Shown here one piece after another: positions 9,669 through 17,341 of a stretch of 64,000 nucleotides of DNA. Each line of letters opens with the position of its first letter. The stretch's first letter is position 1. The DNA lies in contig CAYTGL010000002.1 of the NCBI GenBank assembly GCA_964437335.1, forward strand, positions 85,290 through 149,289, written 5' to 3'. The stretch is from JAITWN01 sp964437335 (GTDB lineage Bacteria; Pseudomonadota; Gammaproteobacteria; SZUA-140). A model generated the notes under the pieces. The model saw only the letters and a list, made by a program, of their open reading frames with translations, searched no databases and was not told where the DNA came from. The position numbers and the translations under genes were made by a program.

Positions 9669-9934
9669 GGGCGGACGATAACGATCCGTTCGGCGGGCGG
9701 GAGCGTCATATCAAGACGGTCGCGCGCGATACGCTCGACCCGGGTCGGCGTCGCCCAGGCCGCCTGCTCCAGCGTCAGCTTGCCCCATTCGGTGTTCAGG
9801 TCATCGCGCTCCGCCTTGAGCGCCTCGAGCTCGATGAAACGCTGGCGGTTTTCATGCTTGGTGGTGACAACGCCAAGCGCCGACGCGAACACGCAGACGG
9901 CCAGCACCAGCACCACGCCCTGATGAGCGGTCAT
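9665..9934 (-). CDS. ftsL: cell division protein FtsL
   Basis: 89 aa single-pass membrane protein. Residues 5-25 are hydrophobic, followed by a coiled-coil stretch (RFIELEALKAERDDLNTEW) and a short periplasmic tail. FtsL forms a divisome subcomplex with FtsB and FtsQ. Identity rests on size, topology and its invariant place between rsmH and ftsI, because FtsL sequences diverge quickly. It overlaps both neighbours by 4 bp. Confidence 0.92.
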   Translation of the reverse strand: MTAHQGVVLVLAVCVFASALGVVTTKHENRQRFIELEALKAERDDLNTEWGKLTLEQAAWATPTRVERIARDRLDMTLPPAERIVIVRP

Positions 9935-10869
9935 TGCAGCTTCTCCGCGACCCGCAACACCGCGCTGCGCGCCCGCGGATTACGCTCGATTTCGGCGGCG
10001 CCGGGATGAATCGCCTTGCCGATCGCGCGCAGGCGCGGGCGGCGGGCGGTATCGGGGATCGGCATCCCGCGCGGGAATTCGTCGCCACGCGCCTGTCGCC
10101 GGATAAAACGCTTGACGATGCGATCCTCGAGCGAGTGAAAGCTGATCACCGCGAGGCGTCCACCCGCCCCGAGCAGATCGATCACCTCATCGAGGCATTG
10201 TTTGAGGGCTTCGAGCTCATGATTGATGTGGATACGTATCGCCTGGAAGGTACGCGTCGCCGGATCCTTGCCGGGCTCGCGGGACGGGTTTGCGCGCGCG
10301 ACGACGGAACGCAGATGCGCTGTCGTCCGCAGCGGCTGTTGCTGACGCTCGGCGACAATCGCACGCGCGACGCGCTTCGCAAAACGCTCTTCGCCGTATT
10401 CGCGCAGCACCTGCGCGATCTCGGCCTCACGTGCATGCGCAAGCCAGTCTGCCGCCGACTCGCCGGCGCCGGGATCCATGCGCATGTCGAGCGGACCGTC
10501 GCGCATGAAGCTGAAGCCCCTGCGCGGGTCATCGAGTTGCGTCGACGAAACCCCGAGATCCATCAATACACCGTTAACCTGTCCCGTAATTCCCAGTTCC
10601 GCGGCCACCGCCGCAGCACCTGCAAACGAACCGTGTCGCACGGTGACGCGCGCATCGGTCCCGAAGCGTCCCCGCGCGGCCGCGATCGCCTCGGGATCCT
10701 GATCCATGACGACGAGACGCCCCGCGGGCCCCAGTCGTTCCAGTATCGCCGCGGCATGGCCGCCCCGACCGTAGGTCAGGTCCATGCAGAGGCCGCCGGG
10801 GACGACCGCCAGCGCCTCAAGTGCCTCGTATAACAGAACGGGGCGATGCAGCTCCGCTTCGACAACCAT
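9931..10869 (-). CDS. rsmH: 16S rRNA (cytosine(1402)-N(4))-methyltransferase
   Basis: 312 aa SAM-dependent methyltransferase acting on C1402 of 16S rRNA. It opens with HRPVLLYEALEAL and the SAM-binding DLTYGRGGH motif, and carries GVLMDLGVSSTQLD and VISFHSLEDRIVKRF, the typical RsmH signatures. The start was placed at MVVEAELHRP (10867-10869), 4 bp after the mraZ stop. A longer frame would run into mraZ. Length matches the family (about 313). Confidence 0.95.
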   Translation of the reverse strand: MVVEAELHRPVLLYEALEALAVVPGGLCMDLTYGRGGHAAAILERLGPAGRLVVMDQDPEAIAAARGRFGTDARVTVRHGSFAGAAAVAAELGITGQVNGVLMDLGVSSTQLDDPRRGFSFMRDGPLDMRMDPGAGESAADWLAHAREAEIAQVLREYGEERFAKRVARAIVAERQQQPLRTTAHLRSVVARANPSREPGKDPATRTFQAIRIHINHELEALKQCLDEVIDLLGAGGRLAVISFHSLEDRIVKRFIRRQARGDEFPRGMPIPDTARRPRLRAIGKAIHPGAAEIERNPRARSAVLRVAEKLQ

Positions 10870-10873
10870 CGCG

Positions 10874-11326
10874 TCATAGTGAAAACGTACTGAGGAAATC
10901 CGACAGTCGCTGATCACCCTGCTCACCCTTCAGCAACCGGCCGCACTGGTCATTCCATGCCTGCTCGTCCCACAGCTCGAACTTGTTGACCTGACCGATC
11001 AGCATCACGCGCTTGTTCAGTCCGGCGAAATCGCGCAGTGGCGGCGGCAGCAGAATACGGCCGTTGCCGTCCATCTCGCATTCTGTTGCAAGACCGATCA
11101 GCAGGCGCTGCAAACCGCGCGTCCGTTCATCAAGATTGGGAAGATCCGACAGTCGCTGTTCGATGGTTTCCCACACCGGCTGCGGATACAGCAACAGACA
11201 GCGATCGCGATCGCCGGTGATGACGATGCGGCCCTGGCAGGCATGCTGAAGCAGATCCCGATACCGGGCCGGTATCGACATGCGACCCTTGGCGTCGAGA
11301 CTCAAGGCGCTGGCGCCACGAAACAC
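10874..11326 (-). CDS. mraZ: transcriptional regulator MraZ
   Basis: 150 aa AbrB-like DNA-binding protein with two SpoVT/AbrB domains (about residues 1-55 and 75-125). In other bacteria it binds its own promoter and controls the dcw cluster. The start was placed at GTG 11324-11326, giving VFRGASALSLDAKGR. This matches the conserved MraZ beginning and has a GGGGGAGA Shine-Dalgarno 9 bases upstream. An ATG at 11368 would add 14 residues but falls among the operator repeats, almost at the predicted transcription start, without a ribosome-binding site. Confidence 0.93.
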   Translation of the reverse strand: MFRGASALSLDAKGRMSIPARYRDLLQHACQGRIVITGDRDRCLLLYPQPVWETIEQRLSDLPNLDERTRGLQRLLIGLATECEMDGNGRILLPPPLRDFAGLNKRVMLIGQVNKFELWDEQAWNDQCGRLLKGEQGDQRLSDFLSTFSL

Positions 11327-11354
11327 GGGCAGTGTCTCCCCCAATCTAAAGTTC

Positions 11355-11408
11355 CCACAATTAACCACTTATCACCACTTGTTGCCACTATATACACCTT
11401 AAATCCAC
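11355..11408 (-). promoter_or_regulatory. MraZ operator: six GTGG boxes at exact 10-bp spacing
   Basis: On the minus strand GTGG occurs at 11405-11408, 11385-11388, 11375-11378, 11365-11368 and 11355-11358, with a degenerate GGTG at 11395-11398. The period is therefore 10 bp throughout. E. coli MraZ is known to bind TGGGN direct repeats with 5-bp spacers just upstream of its gene. The box here reads GTGG and only the last continues as GTGGG. The array covers the promoter spacer, the -10 box and the start of the transcript, a layout suited to autorepression. Confidence 0.85.
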
Positions 11409-11414
11409 TGTCAA
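11387..11414 (-). promoter_or_regulatory. sigma-70 promoter of the dcw cluster
   Basis: On the minus strand a perfect -35 TTGACA (11409-11414) is followed after 16 bp by TATAGT (11387-11392). Transcription would start near 11380, about 55 bases before the mraZ GTG start. Three MraZ boxes lie downstream of the -10 and two within or next to the spacer. Confidence 0.75.
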
Positions 11415-11570
11415 GCCGAAAACGTCCCACCGGGAGGGATTTTTCCCCTTTATTGCTCAGCTACTTAGCTCCAGACCCCCGGAATGACGGCGTAGCTGCG
11501 CTGCCTCCCGAAAACTAAGGGAGATAAATCATCAGCTTGGGGGAAAATTGTGGGGTTATGTATAACGAAT

Positions 11571-11597
11571 GGGGTCAGCCCCTGAGGATCTGACCCC
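11571..11597. repeat. GGGTCAGACCC-family repeat, degenerate copy
   Basis: GGGGTCAG (11571-11578) and CTGACCCC (11590-11597) form an 8-bp inverted repeat in the spacer between the mraZ promoter and the 3' end of rnpB. It belongs to the dispersed family best preserved at 62121-62164. From its position it could form the terminating hairpin for rnpB transcription, which reads leftwards into it. Confidence 0.6.
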
Positions 11598-11604
11598 TTG
11601 TGAA

Positions 11605-11947
11605 GGAGGGAGCCGGCCTGTAAGCCGGGTTCTGTCGGGGACAGTCATTCATCTGGGTCGCGCGTCGCCGCGCGCCTCGAGCGACCTACCCGGGGACAGC
11701 GCGGGCCGCGCTATCGTCCCCCTATTTGGTCTTGCTCCGGATGGGGTTTGCACTGCCGCCGCGTGTTGCCACCGGCGCGGTGCGCTCTTACCGCACCATT
11801 TCACCCTTACCCGCGTTGCCGCGGGCGGTATATTTTCTGTTGCACTTTCCGTCGGCTCGCGCCGCCCAGGCGTTACCTGGCATCCTGCCCTGCGGAGCCC
11901 GGACTTTCCTCCACGCCCACAGGCGCAGCGACTGTCCGGCCGACTCC
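11605..11947 (-). ncRNA. rnpB: RNase P RNA, bacterial type A
   Basis: About 343 nt; ends approximate. On the minus strand the 5' part reads GGACAGTCGC then GGAGGAAAGTCCGGGC (CR-I). The middle holds GGTAAGGGTGAAA-like and GTGCGGTAAGAGCGCACCG segments. The 3' part contains GATGAATGACTGTCC and GACAGAACCCGGCTTA, all hallmarks of M1 RNA. The P1 helix pairs GGAGTCGGCC (5' end) with GGCCGGCTCC (3' end). It is the catalytic RNA that matures tRNA 5' ends. Its position between mraZ and rsmI is the arrangement I recall from Pseudomonas. Confidence 0.95.
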
Positions 11948-11955
11948 CGACACGC

Positions 11956-11961
11956 AGTATA
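11956..11961 (-). promoter_or_regulatory. -10 box of rnpB promoter
   Basis: TATACT on the minus strand, 8 bases upstream of the predicted rnpB 5' end. The -35 region is not convincing. It overlies the gap between the rsmI stop (12011) and rnpB. Confidence 0.6.
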
Positions 11962-12010
11962 GCAGGCGCCGCGCTGATCGCGTCCTGCGTTCAGGATTCC
12001 CTCCGTCGGG

Positions 12011-12859
12011 TCATCGCCGCCGAATGCCCAGACCCAGCTCGTACAGGCGGTTTCTGCCGATGCCGGTCAGTTTCGCGGCGAGCACGGCGGCCTGCTTCAG
12101 CGGCAGTTCCTCGAGCAGAATCGCGAGCATGCGGCGCGCATCGGCCTCGTCGATGGCCGCTGATTCGTCGGCACCGTGGACGATAATGACGATCTCACCC
12201 TTTTGTTGCATCGGGTCCTGCCGCGTCCAATCGAGCAATCCACCCAGCGTGGCGCGCCTGATGGTTTCATGCAGCTTCGTGATCTCTCGCGCACAGGCCG
12301 CCTCGCGTTCCGCGCCGAACACATCGACCATGGCGGCGAGCGCCGCGAGCGCGCGGTGCGGGGCCTCGTAGAACACCAGCGTGCGCGGCTCGTCACGCAA
12401 TTGCTCGAGTCGTTCCCGGCGATGGGCGGCACGCGACGGCAGGAAGCCTTCGAACACAAAGCGGTCAGACGGCAGGCCGGACACCGACAAGGCGGCGACC
12501 AGCGCCGAAGAACCGGGTATCGGGGAAACACGTATCCCGGCGTCATGGGCGGCGCGCACGAGGTGAAATCCCGGATCGCTGATCAACGGCGTACCGGCGT
12601 CGCTGATCAGCGCGACGGAGTCACCACGCTGCAGACGCTCGATCAGGCGCGGCGTCAGTTCGCGCTCGTTGTGGTCGTGCAACGACAGGCACGGCGTCGC
12701 AATGCCGAAGTGACGCAGCAGTTGTCCGCTGCGACGGGTATCCTCGGCGGCGACGACATCGACCTGACCGAGCACCTCGAGCGCTCGCTTGGTGATATCA
12801 CCAAGATGTCCGATAGGAGTGGCGACGATGTACAATATTCCCTGTTTTCCGATTGACAC
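12011..12859 (-). CDS. rsmI: 16S rRNA (cytidine(1402)-2'-O)-methyltransferase
   Basis: 282 aa tetrapyrrole-methylase-fold enzyme that 2'-O-methylates C1402 of 16S rRNA, the same nucleotide N4-methylated by RsmH nearby. Signatures are YIVATPIGHLGDIT, EDTRRSGQLLRHFGI, LISDAGTPLISDPG and PGSSALVAALSVSGL. The start is GTG at 12857-12859, with GGGG about 7 bases upstream. It is divergent from lpoA, and the shared upstream region contains the first palindromic element. Confidence 0.95.
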   Translation of the reverse strand: MSIGKQGILYIVATPIGHLGDITKRALEVLGQVDVVAAEDTRRSGQLLRHFGIATPCLSLHDHNERELTPRLIERLQRGDSVALISDAGTPLISDPGFHLVRAAHDAGIRVSPIPGSSALVAALSVSGLPSDRFVFEGFLPSRAAHRRERLEQLRDEPRTLVFYEAPHRALAALAAMVDVFGAEREAACAREITKLHETIRRATLGGLLDWTRQDPMQQKGEIVIIVHGADESAAIDEADARRMLAILLEELPLKQAAVLAAKLTGIGRNRLYELGLGIRRR

Positions 12860-12917
12860 CTTCGATCCCCGTTCGGATACTTGAAGCCTTATGTCGTCTG
12901 CGCTCGTTTAAGGAGTT

Positions 12918-13029
12918 CGGAAGGCGGCGGTGATTACCTGACGGGACACGCTGTGAATACGTCCCTGTACGCTCGACGGCCGCATCCCTGCGGCCGACGG
13001 TCCCGTCAGGTAATCACCGCCGCCTTCCG
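12918..13029. repeat. palindromic element copy 1: shared 62-bp core inside locus-specific inverted arms
   Basis: The arms 12918-12946 and 13001-13029 are perfect reverse complements (29/29). The core (12943-13004) starts GGGACACGCTGTGAATACG and ends CGACGGTCCC, and is identical in all 62 positions to the copy at 18613-18674. Inside the core CGGCCGCA (12977-12984) pairs with TGCGGCCG (12989-12996) around TCCC, and GGGAC (12943-12947) pairs with GTCCC (12961-12965). The outer 25 bp of each arm are unrelated to those of copy 2. It lies between the divergent rsmI and lpoA starts. Chance short frames across it share the peptide TGHAVNTSLYARRPHPCGRR with copy 2 and are not genes. Confidence 0.9.
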
Positions 13030-13059
13030 GTCTGATTCAGAGTTCACCCTTCACAGATC

Positions 13060-14925
13060 ATGTGTAAACCACAAGCGACACGCCATTTCATCGCGCTGAT
13101 CATAGCACTCGTGATCGGGGGCTGTGCGGTCGGGCCGCCGGAAAAAGCCAGTGCGCCTTCCGCGAACGAGTCGTTGCGGCAGGCCGGGACGGCCCTGCAG
13201 CGCGCGGATTTCGAAGTCGCCGCCCGTTATTATCTCGAGGCCGCCGAAAGCGCCGATGAGGAGACGCGCCCCGATTACCAGTTGCTGGCCGTTTCGGCGC
13301 TGCTGCGGGGCAACCATATCGAATATGCGCAGCGCGTCATGGAGCGCATCGACACCAATCGCCTGGACCGGCTCGGAGAACTCCGCTGGCGAATCAGTAC
13401 GGCGCGCATCGCGCTGGCGCAGAACCGGCCGGAGCAGGCATTGAATGTCCTGCCGGCCGCGACCCCGGACGGGGTCCCGGACCCGTTGCGGGCCGAGGTC
13501 CATGAACTGCGCGCGGAGGCCCGCCATCGCACCGGCAATCCGCTCGAGGCGGCGCGCGAACACGTGCTGCGTGAAAGCTTTCTGCGCCCCGAAGACGAAG
13601 GCGAACGGAGACGCAGCCAGCAGGCGATCTGGCAGACCCTGAACCTGCTGCCGGATGAGGTGCTGCGGCGGGAACTCGCACCTCCCCCGGATCCGTTCGA
13701 TGGCTGGCGCGAGCTGACGCTGATCGCGCGTTCGACACAGACCGGGACGATCGATATATCCGGCATGATCAACGGCTGGCGTCAGCGTTATCCATCGCAT
13801 CCGGCCTCCGCGAATATCATCGAACTCGTGCTCGCGCGGCAGCGGGAACAGGCCGGGCGTCCAATGCATATCGCGGTGCTGTTACCGCACAGCGGCCCGG
13901 CTGCCGAAAGCGCCGGCGCGCTGAGGGACGGCTTCATCGCCGCGCATTTCCACCGTGAAAACCGCGCCTACATGCCGGAGATCCGCTTTTACGACACCGG
14001 CCCCGACCCCGCGACGGTCACGCTTACTTATATGCAGGCGGTCGAGGACGGCGCCGACCTCGTGGTCGGACCGCTGACGCGCCAGGCCGTCACGCTGCTC
14101 GCCGAGAGCGGACGCATCAGCGTGCCGACGCTGACCTTGAATTACAGCGAATCGAACCGCGGGACCGATCCCCGGCTGTTCCAGTTCGGCCTCGCGCCGG
14201 AAGACGAGGCGCGCCAGGTCGCGCAACGCGCGTGGCTGGACGGCCACAATCGTGCGCTCGCGATCGTCCCCCGGGACGAATGGGGACAGCGGGTGGCCGA
14301 GGCTTTCCGCACGGAGTGGGAGCAGTTCGGCGGCAAGCTGCTCGAGATTGAAACCTACCCGTCCGAGATCAACGATTTCTCCGATCAGATCCGGCGGCTT
14401 CTCAACCTCGACGAAAGCGAGCAACGCCATCGCGATCTCGCGAGGACCCTGCAACAGCCGCTGCAACACGAGCCGCGTCGCCGCCATGACGCCGACTTCA
14501 TCTTCATGGCGGCCTTTCCGCGCCAGGCGCGCCTGATCCGGCCCCAGCTCGAGTTCCACTTCGCCGCGCAGTTACCGGTGTACAGCACCTCGCATGTGTT
14601 TACCGGAAAACGCAACCGCGACGACGACCGCGACATCGACGGCGTTATCTTCTGCGATCTCCCGTGGCTGCTGGAGGATACGAAACGCGCGGTCAAGCGT
14701 GACATCGAACGGGTATGGCCCGAACGCTCGGCGCAGTATGTCCGTTTCTATGCGCTGGGCGTCGACGCTTACGATATCATTCCGTACCTGAACAACCTGC
14801 GACTGTTCCAGTACGAACGCTACCAGGGGGCAACCGGCGTCCTGCAACTCGGCGACACCAATCGTGTCTACCGTCAACTGCCCTGGGCGCGGTTCAACAA
14901 CGGGCTGCCCCGCCCCTATAATTGA
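13060..14925 (+). CDS. lpoA: penicillin-binding protein activator LpoA (LppC family)
   Basis: 621 aa outer-membrane lipoprotein that stimulates PBP1A from the periplasm. The signal peptide ends in VIGGC, with Cys22 as the lipidated residue. Residues about 30-230 are helical TPR-like repeats. From about residue 265 (MHIAVLLPHSGPAAESAGAL) a periplasmic-binding-protein-like LppC domain follows. Length matches E. coli LpoA (678) allowing for a shorter linker. No clear Shine-Dalgarno precedes the ATG. The palindromic element ends 30 bp upstream, so it may lie in the leader. The stop overlaps the yraN start. Confidence 0.93.
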   Translation: MCKPQATRHFIALIIALVIGGCAVGPPEKASAPSANESLRQAGTALQRADFEVAARYYLEAAESADEETRPDYQLLAVSALLRGNHIEYAQRVMERIDTNRLDRLGELRWRISTARIALAQNRPEQALNVLPAATPDGVPDPLRAEVHELRAEARHRTGNPLEAAREHVLRESFLRPEDEGERRRSQQAIWQTLNLLPDEVLRRELAPPPDPFDGWRELTLIARSTQTGTIDISGMINGWRQRYPSHPASANIIELVLARQREQAGRPMHIAVLLPHSGPAAESAGALRDGFIAAHFHRENRAYMPEIRFYDTGPDPATVTLTYMQAVEDGADLVVGPLTRQAVTLLAESGRISVPTLTLNYSESNRGTDPRLFQFGLAPEDEARQVAQRAWLDGHNRALAIVPRDEWGQRVAEAFRTEWEQFGGKLLEIETYPSEINDFSDQIRRLLNLDESEQRHRDLARTLQQPLQHEPRRRHDADFIFMAAFPRQARLIRPQLEFHFAAQLPVYSTSHVFTGKRNRDDDRDIDGVIFCDLPWLLEDTKRAVKRDIERVWPERSAQYVRFYALGVDAYDIIPYLNNLRLFQYERYQGATGVLQLGDTNRVYRQLPWARFNNGLPRPYN

Positions 14926-15287
14926 ACGCGCAGGTCACGACGCCCGGGATCGGCCGACGCAGCGAGGACGCCGCACTGCGCTGGCTTACCGGACAGGGCC
15001 TGCAATTGCGCGAACGCAATTTCCGTTGCCGGCGCGGTGAGATTGATCTGGTCATGCAGGACGGCAGCTGCGTCGTGTTCGTCGAGGTCCGCTACCGCCG
15101 CGGCAGCCGCTTCGGCAGTCCGGCCGAGACCATCGACGGGCGCAAGCAGTCACGGTTGCGGATCGCGGCGCAGTATTACCTGCAACTGCATCCGGACACC
15201 GGCCGCGCGCCGGCGCGCTTCGATGTCGTCGCGCTCCGCCCGGGGTCGACCGGCCTGGATTTCGAATGGATCAAAAATGCTTTTTAG
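14922..15287 (+). CDS. yraN: YraN family endonuclease-like protein (UPF0102)
   Basis: 121 aa small protein with the PD-(D/E)XK-like core: RRGEIDLVMQD then VVFVEVRYR, with an RxxSRLRIAAQYYL helix. The function of the family is unsettled, although the fold is that of archaeal Holliday-junction resolvase-type nucleases. The start is TTG at 14922, overlapping the lpoA stop as TTGA, which suggests translational coupling. The order rsmI-lpoA-yraN-dolP matches the E. coli yraL-yraM-yraN-yraP locus, but diaA, normally after yraN, is absent. Confidence 0.9.
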   Translation: MNAQVTTPGIGRRSEDAALRWLTGQGLQLRERNFRCRRGEIDLVMQDGSCVVFVEVRYRRGSRFGSPAETIDGRKQSRLRIAAQYYLQLHPDTGRAPARFDVVALRPGSTGLDFEWIKNAF

Positions 15288-15309
15288 ATAGTTAGATAAT
15301 AGGACGTCC

Positions 15310-15324
15310 AAAAGGGGTCAGACC
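15310..15324. repeat. GGGTCAGACC repeat fragment
   Basis: A half copy (AAAAGGGGTCAGACC) of the dispersed palindromic family, 23 bp after the yraN stop and 35 bp before the dolP start. The mirror half is missing. Confidence 0.5.
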
Positions 15325-15359
15325 TTGTTAATTTTATGCCACAGGAGCATGCCGATTAC

Positions 15360-15944
15360 ATGACCACCAGAGTACTGATACCGCTTTGCGCACTGCTGAT
15401 GCTCGCCTCGACGACGGCGTGCGCTCCGCCATTGCTGATCGCAGGAGCCGGCGCTGCCGGCGCGGTAGTGGTGTCCGACCGGCGCACCACGCAGGTCCAG
15501 TTCGAGGATCAGAAAATAGAATCCGCGGCGATCGACGCGATCGGCGCCGATCTGCGGCTGTCCGAGGGCGTTCATGTGTCGGTGACCAGCTACAACCATG
15601 TCATGCTGCTGACCGGCCAGGCGCCCGACCAGACCACGATCGACCGCATCATCCAGCACATGCGCGGCATCGACAAGGTGCGCAGCATCCACAATCATAT
15701 CGAGACCCGTGCACCGACGACATTCAGCCAGCGCACCCGTGACACTTTGACGACAAGCCGGGTCAAGAGCGTGCTGCTCGGCGAGGAAGGGCTGTCGTCG
15801 CTGCAGGTCAAGGTCGTCAGCGAAAATGACGTGGTTTATCTGATGGGCCTGATCAGACGCAACGAGGCGGATCGCGTCGCCCAGGTCGTGCAGCAGGTCG
15901 AGGGCGTCAGACAGGTCGTGCTGATCTTCGAGTATATCCGTTGA
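15360..15944 (+). CDS. dolP: outer-membrane lipoprotein with two BON domains (DolP/YraP)
   Basis: 194 aa. The signal peptide MTTRVLIPLCALLMLASTTAC leads to a lipidated Cys21. Two BON domains follow (about residues 45-115 and 120-190), with typical NHVMLLTGQAPD and NDVVYLMGLIRRNEAD strands. In E. coli DolP binds anionic phospholipid at division sites and supports outer-membrane integrity. An in-frame ATG at 15336 would add 8 residues before the signal peptide; 15360 gives a more standard leader although the AGGAG lies 12 bases away. The stop overlaps the next start as TTGA. Confidence 0.9.
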   Translation: MTTRVLIPLCALLMLASTTACAPPLLIAGAGAAGAVVVSDRRTTQVQFEDQKIESAAIDAIGADLRLSEGVHVSVTSYNHVMLLTGQAPDQTTIDRIIQHMRGIDKVRSIHNHIETRAPTTFSQRTRDTLTTSRVKSVLLGEEGLSSLQVKVVSENDVVYLMGLIRRNEADRVAQVVQQVEGVRQVVLIFEYIR

Positions 15945-17332
15945 GCGCACTCGGCCGGGTAACCCTTACGGATCTTGCCGCGCTCCTCGCGCCGGGAGAC
16001 CTGCTGACTGATCCCGTCGATTGCTGGCCCTATGGCTATGACAACAGCCGCCGCCAGCATCCGCCTGACGCCGTAGTCTTCCCGCGCAGCCATGAACAGG
16101 TGCTCGGCATCCTGCGCCTGTGCAATCGCGACGGCGTCTGCCTCGTGCCGCGTGGCCGGGGCACCGGCACCACCGGCGCATCCGTCCCGACCCGCGGCGG
16201 GATCGTCCTGTCGCTCGAGCGGATGGAGCGTATACTGCGCATCGCGCCCGGCGACCGCTTGATCATCGTCGAACCGGGCGTCACGAACCAGGCCGTTCAG
16301 GACGCGGCCGGCCAGGCCGGACTGTTCTGGCCGCCCGACCCGACCAGCGCCGCGTATTCGACGATTGGCGGCAATCTCGCCTGCAACGCCGCCGGCCCGC
16401 GCAGCGTCAAGTACGGAACGACGCGCGAAAACGTGCTCGGCCTGCGCGCGGTCACCGGCGCGGGCCGGGAGATCCGCACCGGCGTACGGACCAGCAAGGG
16501 CGTCGTCGGCTACGATTTGACCCGCCTGCTGATCGGATCCGAGGGCACGCTCGCGGTCATCACCGAGGCGACGCTGAAACTGAGCCCGCTGCCCGAAGCC
16601 AGACGCACGATGCAGGCGGTATACGACTCGGTACACGCGGCCGCCGAGGCCGTATCGCGGATCATGGCCCAGCCGGCGACGCCGTGCGCGCTGGAATTCA
16701 TCGATGGCCGCGCGATCGATATGATCCGCGAATATTCAAGCGCCGAACTTCCGCTTGGCGCCGGCGCCCTGCTGATGATCGAGGTCGACGGCATGGCGAG
16801 CGCGCTCGACGCGGATGCCGCAGCCGTGCGCGCCGCGGCGACGCTGCCCGGCCTGCTTTCGTTCAGTACCGGGAAGACCGCGGACGAAGCGGCAGCCCTG
16901 TGGGCGACGCGCAAGGCGCTGTCACCGGCGCTGCGCAAAATCGCGCCGAAAAAGATCAACGAGGATGTCGTGGTGCCGGTCTCGGCGATCCCGGCGCTGA
17001 TCGCGGGGCTTGACGATCTTGCACAGGAATTCGGCGTCATGATCGTCAATTTCGGTCATGCGGGCAATGGCAACATCCATGTCAATTTGCTCGTCGACCC
17101 GGACGATCCGCGCCAGATGGCGCAGGCGGAGCCGTGTTTGTCGCGGGTATTCGATCTGGTGCTTTCGCTCGACGGCACGCTGTCGGGAGAGCACGGCGTT
17201 GGCATCGAAAAGCGCGCCTACGTCGACCGCGAAATCGACCCGGCCGCGATGGAACTGATGCGGGGGATCAAGACGCTGTTCGATCCGGCCGGGATACTGA
17301 ATCCGGACAAGATGTTCCCCGACGCAGGTTAG
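15941..17332 (+). CDS. FAD-linked oxidase, D-lactate dehydrogenase / GlcD family
   Basis: 463 aa VAO-type flavoprotein. The N-terminal FAD-binding domain carries PRGRGTGTTGASVP and PDPTSAAYSTIGGNLACNAAG. The C-terminal substrate domain carries VNFGHAGNGNIHVN and LSGEHGVGIEKR, the family signatures for oxidising 2-hydroxyacids such as D-lactate, glycolate or D-2-hydroxyglutarate. Which substrate is used cannot be told. The TTG start overlaps the dolP stop by 4 bp, so it is probably cotranscribed with dolP. It occupies the place before sspB. Confidence 0.88.
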   Translation: MSALGRVTLTDLAALLAPGDLLTDPVDCWPYGYDNSRRQHPPDAVVFPRSHEQVLGILRLCNRDGVCLVPRGRGTGTTGASVPTRGGIVLSLERMERILRIAPGDRLIIVEPGVTNQAVQDAAGQAGLFWPPDPTSAAYSTIGGNLACNAAGPRSVKYGTTRENVLGLRAVTGAGREIRTGVRTSKGVVGYDLTRLLIGSEGTLAVITEATLKLSPLPEARRTMQAVYDSVHAAAEAVSRIMAQPATPCALEFIDGRAIDMIREYSSAELPLGAGALLMIEVDGMASALDADAAAVRAAATLPGLLSFSTGKTADEAAALWATRKALSPALRKIAPKKINEDVVVPVSAIPALIAGLDDLAQEFGVMIVNFGHAGNGNIHVNLLVDPDDPRQMAQAEPCLSRVFDLVLSLDGTLSGEHGVGIEKRAYVDREIDPAAMELMRGIKTLFDPAGILNPDKMFPDAG

Positions 17333-17341
17333 GGTTGCAGT

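Noticed and set aside
11569..12371. Plus-strand frames of about 200 codons across rnpB and rsmI
   Set aside because: The region is RNase P RNA and the end of rsmI on the opposite strand. These frames have no coding support.
12881..13099. Two short frames (12881-13099 and 18572-18814) sharing a 20-residue peptide
   Set aside because: The shared peptide is only the translation of the identical 62-bp element core. Codon use is poor and no ribosome-binding sites are present. The DNA repeat, not a protein, explains the similarity.
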